From the NCBI RefSeq assembly GCF_021568855.1, contig NZ_JAKGUG010000002.1, positions 124,001 through 188,000 of the forward strand: a stretch of 64,000 bases of DNA, written 5' to 3'. A model generated the notes under the pieces. That model was not told the origin of the DNA. It searched no databases and worked only from the letters and a program-made list of their open reading frames with translations. Numbering within the stretch: the stretch's first letter is position 1; each line of letters begins with the position of its first letter. The DNA comes from Dethiosulfovibrio russensis. Its GTDB lineage: Bacteria; Synergistota; Synergistia; Synergistales; Dethiosulfovibrionaceae. The position numbers and the translations under genes are program-made. Shown here one piece after another: positions 59,952 through 64,000 of this stretch.

Positions 59952-61723
59952 TCCCACACCCTTCCGGGTTTGCTGCCGCCTCTCTTGACGTAGATATCGT
60001 TTATGTTCCAGCATCCGGCTGTGACCACCGGGGCGTTCTCCATGCTGACGTCAATGAGATAGGGCTTGTTGGATGCCAGGGCCCTCTCCAGGGCGGGCTT
60101 GAAGTCCTCGGCAGACTCGACCTTCTCGCCCTCTACGCCGTAGGCTCTGGCTATGGCGGCGAAGTCGGGAGAGTAGGGCTCGCCTTCTCTGGTGAAAAGG
60201 GTTCCGAACTGGTGCTCGTAGTGCTGATATTCCAGTCCAGCTATGGTTCCGAAGGCGCAGTTGTTCATGACCACCCATACCACGGCTATGTTCTTCTCCG
60301 CAGCTGTGGCCAGAGGCGAAACGTTGGTCCCCATTCCTCCGTCGCCGATGAGAGCTACCACCTTCTTGTCCGGACAGGCCACCTTGACCCCCAAAGCGGC
60401 GGAGGGACCGTATCCCATGGTGCATAGCCCGCCGGGAGCCACGAAGGTTCCCGCCTCGTATATGGGGAACTGCTGGCCGACTCCGTTTTTGTTCCAGCCG
60501 ACGTCGGCTACCACATAGCCGTCTTTGGGAAGGGCCTCACGAAGGTCTGCCAGGATTCTCTCCGGCCTCATGGGGAACTGTCCGGAGGTCTGAGCCTCCA
60601 TCAGAGACGCCCGGTAGGCGTTCTTGGACTCGGAGATCGACTCGGCCAGTCCCGGTCTCTTCACTCCATCGGGATATATCCTCCTGGCTGCGTCGAGAAT
60701 GGCTTCGAGGGCCTTCTTGGCGTCGCAGATGGCGCCTATCTCGGTCTTGTAGTTGCGTCCGATCTCTTCCTGGTTTATATCTATGTGGACGAGTTTCGTC
60801 GGAGGGATGTTGAATGTCTCGTCTCTGTACCAGGAGCTGCAATCGGCCTCGGAAAGGCGGGTACCGACCGCCATCATGACGTCGGCCTTCATCGCCATGG
60901 AGTTGTTGAACTCGGTTCCCCAGAAGCCGGTCATACCTACCGCCATGGGGTGATCGTCCGAGATGGATCCCTTGCCCATAAGGGTGTAGAGTACGGGAAC
61001 GGTAAGATGCTCCGCCAGCTCGGTGAGGGCCCTTGAGGCCCCGCTGGATATTACCCCTCCGCCGGGGTAGAGTATGGGGTTCTTGGCTTCGCCCAACATG
61101 CGGGCTATCCTCTCGGCGTCGGAGACGTCCATCCCCGGCTTGGGCAGCTCGGGCATGTTGTCGTAGCGACGCTGGAAGAACTTAACGTCCAGCTCCATGG
61201 AGAAGATATCCATAGGTATCGACACCAGCACCGGACCGGGACGGCCTGTGACGGCAAGGCGGAAGGCCTTGTCCATTATCTCCGGCAGGAGCTCGGGGCG
61301 GTCGACCCTCCAGGCCCTCTTGACGAAGGGCTTGTATATTTCGAACTGGGTCGCGTCGCCGTGCATATTCACTTCCTGATGGGGATGACGACCGTAGTAG
61401 CTGCTGGGGACGTCTCCCGCTATGACGACCATGGGAATGGAGTTCAGCCCGGCCTCGGCCACCCCGGTGGTGGCGTTGGTCAGTCCAGGCCCGAGATGGG
61501 TCATGAGGACTCCCGGAACTCCCTTATTCTTGCCCCTGGAGTAACCGTCGGCGGCGTGGGCCGCTATCTGCTCGTGCCGAACCGAGATGTACTCGATCCG
61601 CTCGCTCTCCCTGAAAGCGTCCAGGAGACCTATGACCGTGTGGCCGCACAGGCCGAAGACCTTCTCCACCCCTCGGGACTCAAGAAAACGAACTAATTGA
61701 AAAGCTACCAAATCTCTGTTCAA
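59948..61723 (-). CDS. Thiamine-diphosphate-dependent enzyme (acetolactate synthase/IolD-like)
   Basis: 591 aa. TPP enzyme layout: Pyr domain with catalytic Glu51 in RHEQIAAHAADGYSR, central domain (NPILYPGGGVISSGASRAL), and PP domain with GDGGMGTN...VVMNNCAFG, the Mg-TPP motif. Start is TTG at 61723, as AGGAGGAGA lies about 8 nt upstream; the open frame runs to 61915 but over the promoter. The FGLCGHTVIGLLDA segment recalls IolD more than acetolactate synthase. It may cleave a ring 1,2-diketone or decarboxylate a 2-oxo acid to the aldehyde used by the ALDH. First gene of the operon. Confidence 0.83.
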   Translation of the reverse strand: MNRDLVAFQLVRFLESRGVEKVFGLCGHTVIGLLDAFRESERIEYISVRHEQIAAHAADGYSRGKNKGVPGVLMTHLGPGLTNATTGVAEAGLNSIPMVVIAGDVPSSYYGRHPHQEVNMHGDATQFEIYKPFVKRAWRVDRPELLPEIMDKAFRLAVTGRPGPVLVSIPMDIFSMELDVKFFQRRYDNMPELPKPGMDVSDAERIARMLGEAKNPILYPGGGVISSGASRALTELAEHLTVPVLYTLMGKGSISDDHPMAVGMTGFWGTEFNNSMAMKADVMMAVGTRLSEADCSSWYRDETFNIPPTKLVHIDINQEEIGRNYKTEIGAICDAKKALEAILDAARRIYPDGVKRPGLAESISESKNAYRASLMEAQTSGQFPMRPERILADLREALPKDGYVVADVGWNKNGVGQQFPIYEAGTFVAPGGLCTMGYGPSAALGVKVACPDKKVVALIGDGGMGTNVSPLATAAEKNIAVVWVVMNNCAFGTIAGLEYQHYEHQFGTLFTREGEPYSPDFAAIARAYGVEGEKVESAEDFKPALERALASNKPYLIDVSMENAPVVTAGCWNINDIYVKRGGSKPGRVWE

Positions 61724-61873
61724 TGGGATCTCCTCCTGAACTTTGGTTACTTGCCGTACTTCCCGAACTAGAACCTCGTCGGGAAAATCGTGCGAAAGGG
61801 CTTTACATAGACTGAGATTCGCCCTAAAATCCCACCACATGGTAACGAATGCTGCGCAATGGAATGTACCTGA

Positions 61874-61902
61874 AACATACATCACTCTTTTCTCCATGTC
61901 AA
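61874..61902 (-). promoter_or_regulatory. Promoter of the large catabolic operon
   Basis: Minus-strand TTGACA (61902-61897) and TATGTT (61879-61874), spacer 17 nt, about 150 bp ahead of the TPP-enzyme start. Opposes the IclR promoter (TTGATC 61935-61940, TAGGAT 61958-61963, 17-nt spacer); only about 30 bp separate the two -35 boxes, a natural place for IclR control of both. Confidence 0.6.
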
Positions 61903-62020
61903 GGAATTCGCACACTTTTTCAAAAGCTATCCGCTTGATCTTTCCGAAATCGGCGTTTAGGATCGTAACGTTCCGGACAAAACGAGGCTAAGCACAGGAA
62001 AGAGCGGGATAAAGGTCATA

Positions 62021-62797
62021 TGGGAGGGGTTTATCATAAAAGAAGGCAACGAAAAATCCGTAAGGGTTCTGGACAGGGCGATATCCATTCTGGACTGCTT
62101 CACCCTTGACAACACCCATTTAACGTTAAAGGAACTCTCGGAGAGGGTCGATCTCTCCACCAGCACCGTCTCCAGATTGCTCAATTCACTGGTCGCCCTT
62201 AAACTTCTCCATAGGAACGACAGGGATAAGTCCTACTGCCTGGGGCCGAAGCTCTACCATTACGGTTTTCTGGCCAAGGACAACATATCGGTGGTGAAAC
62301 ATGCCTACCCTCTGATGAAACGGATAAGGGACAAGACCAAGGAGGCTGTTACCCTCTACGTCCTGGAAAACGACTACAGGGTATGTTACGAACACGTGGA
62401 AAGCCTGCTATTCATGTCATGCGTGGTTAGGGTCGGAGACCGCTTCCCCCTCTGGGCCGGTGCCGGAGGAAAGTGCATCCTGGCCTATTCGGACGAAACC
62501 TATGTTCTGAATGAGATAGAGAAGGCCTACCCCATAACGGGAGCGACCATAACGGACCGGGAATCGTTTCTGTCGGAGCTGGCGTCCATAAGGGAAAGGG
62601 GTTACGCTATAAGCCACGGAGAGAGAGAGGAAGGGGTCATCTCCGTGGCGGTTCCAATATTCGAGCCACCCCACAGGATATTCGGCTGCCTTTCCGTGGC
62701 GGCCCCAACAGTAAGGTTGGACGAGAAAGCCATAGAGGAGCTCATTCCGGAGCTCAAGGACATCTGCTCCAGGATATCCATGAACCTGGGCATATAG
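62021..62797 (+). CDS. IclR-family transcriptional regulator
   Basis: 258 aa from the ATG at 62021; the frame is open from there, and the first ~50 codons hold the DNA-binding domain (SVRVLDRAISILDCFTLDN, LTLKELSERVDLSTSTVSRL), so a shorter start at 62177 would delete it. C-terminal effector domain with PLWAGAGGKCILAY and REEGVISVAVPIF. Only a weak Shine-Dalgarno sequence precedes. Divergent from the 14-gene catabolic operon, its probable target; similar to the IclR protein at 13533. Confidence 0.9.
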   Translation, partial: WEGFIIKEGNEKSVRVLDRAISILDCFTLDNTHLTLKELSERVDLSTSTVSRLLNSLVALKLLHRNDRDKSYCLGPKLYHYGFLAKDNISVVKHAYPLMKRIRDKTKEAVTLYVLENDYRVCYEHVESLLFMSCVVRVGDRFPLWAGAGGKCILAYSDETYVLNEIEKAYPITGATITDRESFLSELASIRERGYAISHGEREEGVISVAVPIFEPPHRIFGCLSVAAPTVRLDEKAIEELIPELKDICSRISMNLGI

Positions 62798-62828
62798 AAT
62801 AGTCAAAAAGCGGAGGTCTCGTGATTTC

Positions 62829-64000
62829 ATGAATCGTATCACCGACAAGAAGCACCTGATCCTGGCGGCCCTGCTGTTATTTCTTGGCTTCGTCGCCACC
62901 AGCGTCGCCAACTACACCGTATCTCTGTACTCATTGAGAAAGGAGATCGTCAACAACGACCTTCCCTTAACGGGAGATACTGTCTACTCGGAGATACGAA
63001 GAGACCTCCTGATACCCGTATTCATATCCTCCTCCATGGCCCACGACACCTTCGTGAGGGACTGGGTGCTGGACGGAGAGAGAGATCCCTACAGGATGAC
63101 CCGCTACCTAAAGGAGATACAGATCAAGTTCGACGCCATAACCGCCTTTTTCGTCTCCAATAAAACGGAGATCTATTATCATGCCGACGGAATACTGAAG
63201 AGGGTATCTCCCGACGCAGAGAGAGACGTGTGGTTCTACAGGGTCAAGAAGATGGGGAACCCCTACGAGATAAACGTCGACATAGACATGGCCAACGACG
63301 ACGCCATGACGATATTCATAAACTACAAGGTCTTCGACTACGACGGCAATTTCATCGGAGCCACGGGAATAGGCCTGACGGTCAACGCTGTGACCAAGCT
63401 GATAGCCCAGTACAGAGAGAGGTACGACCGGGAGATCTACTTCACCGATGGAGAGGGGACCATAACCCTACGTGCTTCGGACGACGGAACCGACGGCAGA
63501 AAGACCCTGTTCGACCGTCTGGAGAGGAACGAAATGGCCAGGGAGATCCTGTCCAGAAGGGAAGACGTTCCCATCTCCAGGACCTTCGATCGGAAGGGGC
63601 ACACCATTCACCTGGACAGCCGCTACATCCCCGAGTTCGACTGGTATCTGTTCGTAGAGCAGAACGAAGACGACGTAACGAAAGCAATAAGGCACACCCT
63701 GGCCATAAACATCTTGGTAGGAGGGCTCATAACCCTCGTCGTAACCTCCCTGGTCGCCCTGATAGTCAGAAACTACGAGCGGAGGGTCGAGAGGCTGGCC
63801 TCGGTGGACGAGCTGACCGGCATGTGGAACCGCCGGGCATTCGACCTGGCTTTCGCTCATCTTCTGGAAAAATTCGAAGGCCAGTGTTCCGTGACCATGA
63901 TGGACATAGACCACTTCAAACACGTCAACGACACCTACGGTCACCTGATGGGAGACAGGGTTCTGGGACACGTGTGCGACGTGGTGACTAAAGCCATAGG
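62829..64000 (+). CDS. Membrane sensor with GGDEF domain (C-terminus cut by window edge)
   Basis: Open from the ATG at 62829 to the window edge (390 codons). N-terminal helix LILAALLLFLGFVATSVA, an extracytoplasmic Cache-like sensor region of about 260 residues (DTVYSEIRRDLLIPVFISSS, IFINYKVFDYDGNFIGATGIGL), a second helix LVGGLITLVVTSLVALIV, then DELTGMWNRRAFD and MMDIDHFKHVNDTYGH, the start of a diguanylate cyclase domain. The GG(D/E)EF signature itself lies beyond the window. GGAGGT stands 11 nt before the ATG. Probably a c-di-GMP synthase responding to an external ligand. Confidence 0.9.
   Translation, partial: MNRITDKKHLILAALLLFLGFVATSVANYTVSLYSLRKEIVNNDLPLTGDTVYSEIRRDLLIPVFISSSMAHDTFVRDWVLDGERDPYRMTRYLKEIQIKFDAITAFFVSNKTEIYYHADGILKRVSPDAERDVWFYRVKKMGNPYEINVDIDMANDDAMTIFINYKVFDYDGNFIGATGIGLTVNAVTKLIAQYRERYDREIYFTDGEGTITLRASDDGTDGRKTLFDRLERNEMAREILSRREDVPISRTFDRKGHTIHLDSRYIPEFDWYLFVEQNEDDVTKAIRHTLAINILVGGLITLVVTSLVALIVRNYERRVERLASVDELTGMWNRRAFDLAFAHLLEKFEGQCSVTMMDIDHFKHVNDTYGHLMGDRVLGHVCDVVTKAI

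Noticed and set aside
59948-61915. Longer start for the TPP enzyme (655 aa)
   Set aside because: The extra 64 codons cover a TTGACA/TATGTT promoter and lack family similarity; the TTG at 61723 has a good ribosome-binding site.
1-64000. CRISPR arrays, tRNA, rRNA, insertion-sequence transposases, phage genes
   Set aside because: Looked for regular direct repeats, cloverleaf and conserved rRNA segments, and transposase or integrase motifs; none was seen by eye.

Overview
The window reads as chromosome of an anaerobic, amino-acid-fermenting bacterium, most likely a member of the Synergistota. This is inferred from a complete ornithine-oxidation operon, many TRAP and tripartite tricarboxylate (TTT) transporters, and a probable selenoprotein. 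No rRNA, tRNA or CRISPR array was seen. Genes are densely packed, and both edges cut a gene: an ABC exporter on the left and a GGDEF sensor on the right.

Layout. 1-3.5 kb: MarR-controlled pair of ABC exporter half-transporters. 3.7-4.3 kb: transglutaminase-like protein. 4.3-9.5 kb: RND efflux pump (inner-membrane pump plus adaptor) behind a TetR gene crippled by an in-frame deletion, followed by CorA and GNAT debris. 9.5-13.4 kb and 13.5-21.1 kb: two back-to-back TAXI-TRAP uptake modules. One has an isocitrate-lyase/PEP-mutase family lyase; the other has an argininosuccinate-lyase-like enzyme and malic enzyme. IclR and GntR regulators lie between them. 21.2-22.7 kb: a decayed peptide ABC transporter. 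22.7-25.7 kb: a second copy of the CorA/TetR/adaptor locus in which the regulator and CorA are intact but the pump is gone. It also carries a methyltransferase with an in-frame UGA and a SECIS-like hairpin. 25.8-28.8 kb: CoA-disulfide-reductase-like flavoprotein and a C69 dipeptidase. 28.8-36.7 kb: ord-ortA-ortB-oraS-oraE-mutL(glmL)-orr, i.e. L-ornithine to D-ornithine to 2,4-diaminopentanoate to 2-amino-4-oxopentanoate to alanine and acetyl-CoA, divergent from an NhaC antiporter. 39.2-43.1 kb: symporter, type-2 malate/lactate dehydrogenase and LarA, behind a long leader with a terminator. 43.5-46.4 kb: three-gene ABC/DUF4857 system.

46.5-61.7 kb: a run of fourteen minus-strand genes, probably one catabolic operon, divergent from an IclR regulator. 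It encodes a TPP enzyme, AroD, a TIM-barrel dehydratase/isomerase, an acylating-type aldehyde dehydrogenase, TctCBA, AroE, an HMG-CoA-lyase-like enzyme, a Gfo/Idh/MocA dehydrogenase, TRAP DctQMP and another TctC. The enzyme set suggests catabolism of a quinate/shikimate- or cyclitol-like acid, a pathway I cannot match as a whole to a described one.

The strongest unusual observations are the selenocysteine methyltransferase candidate, the duplicated locus with complementary decay (pump kept in one copy, full-length repressor in the other, same operator palindrome at both), and the 46.5-61.7 kb catabolic cluster.
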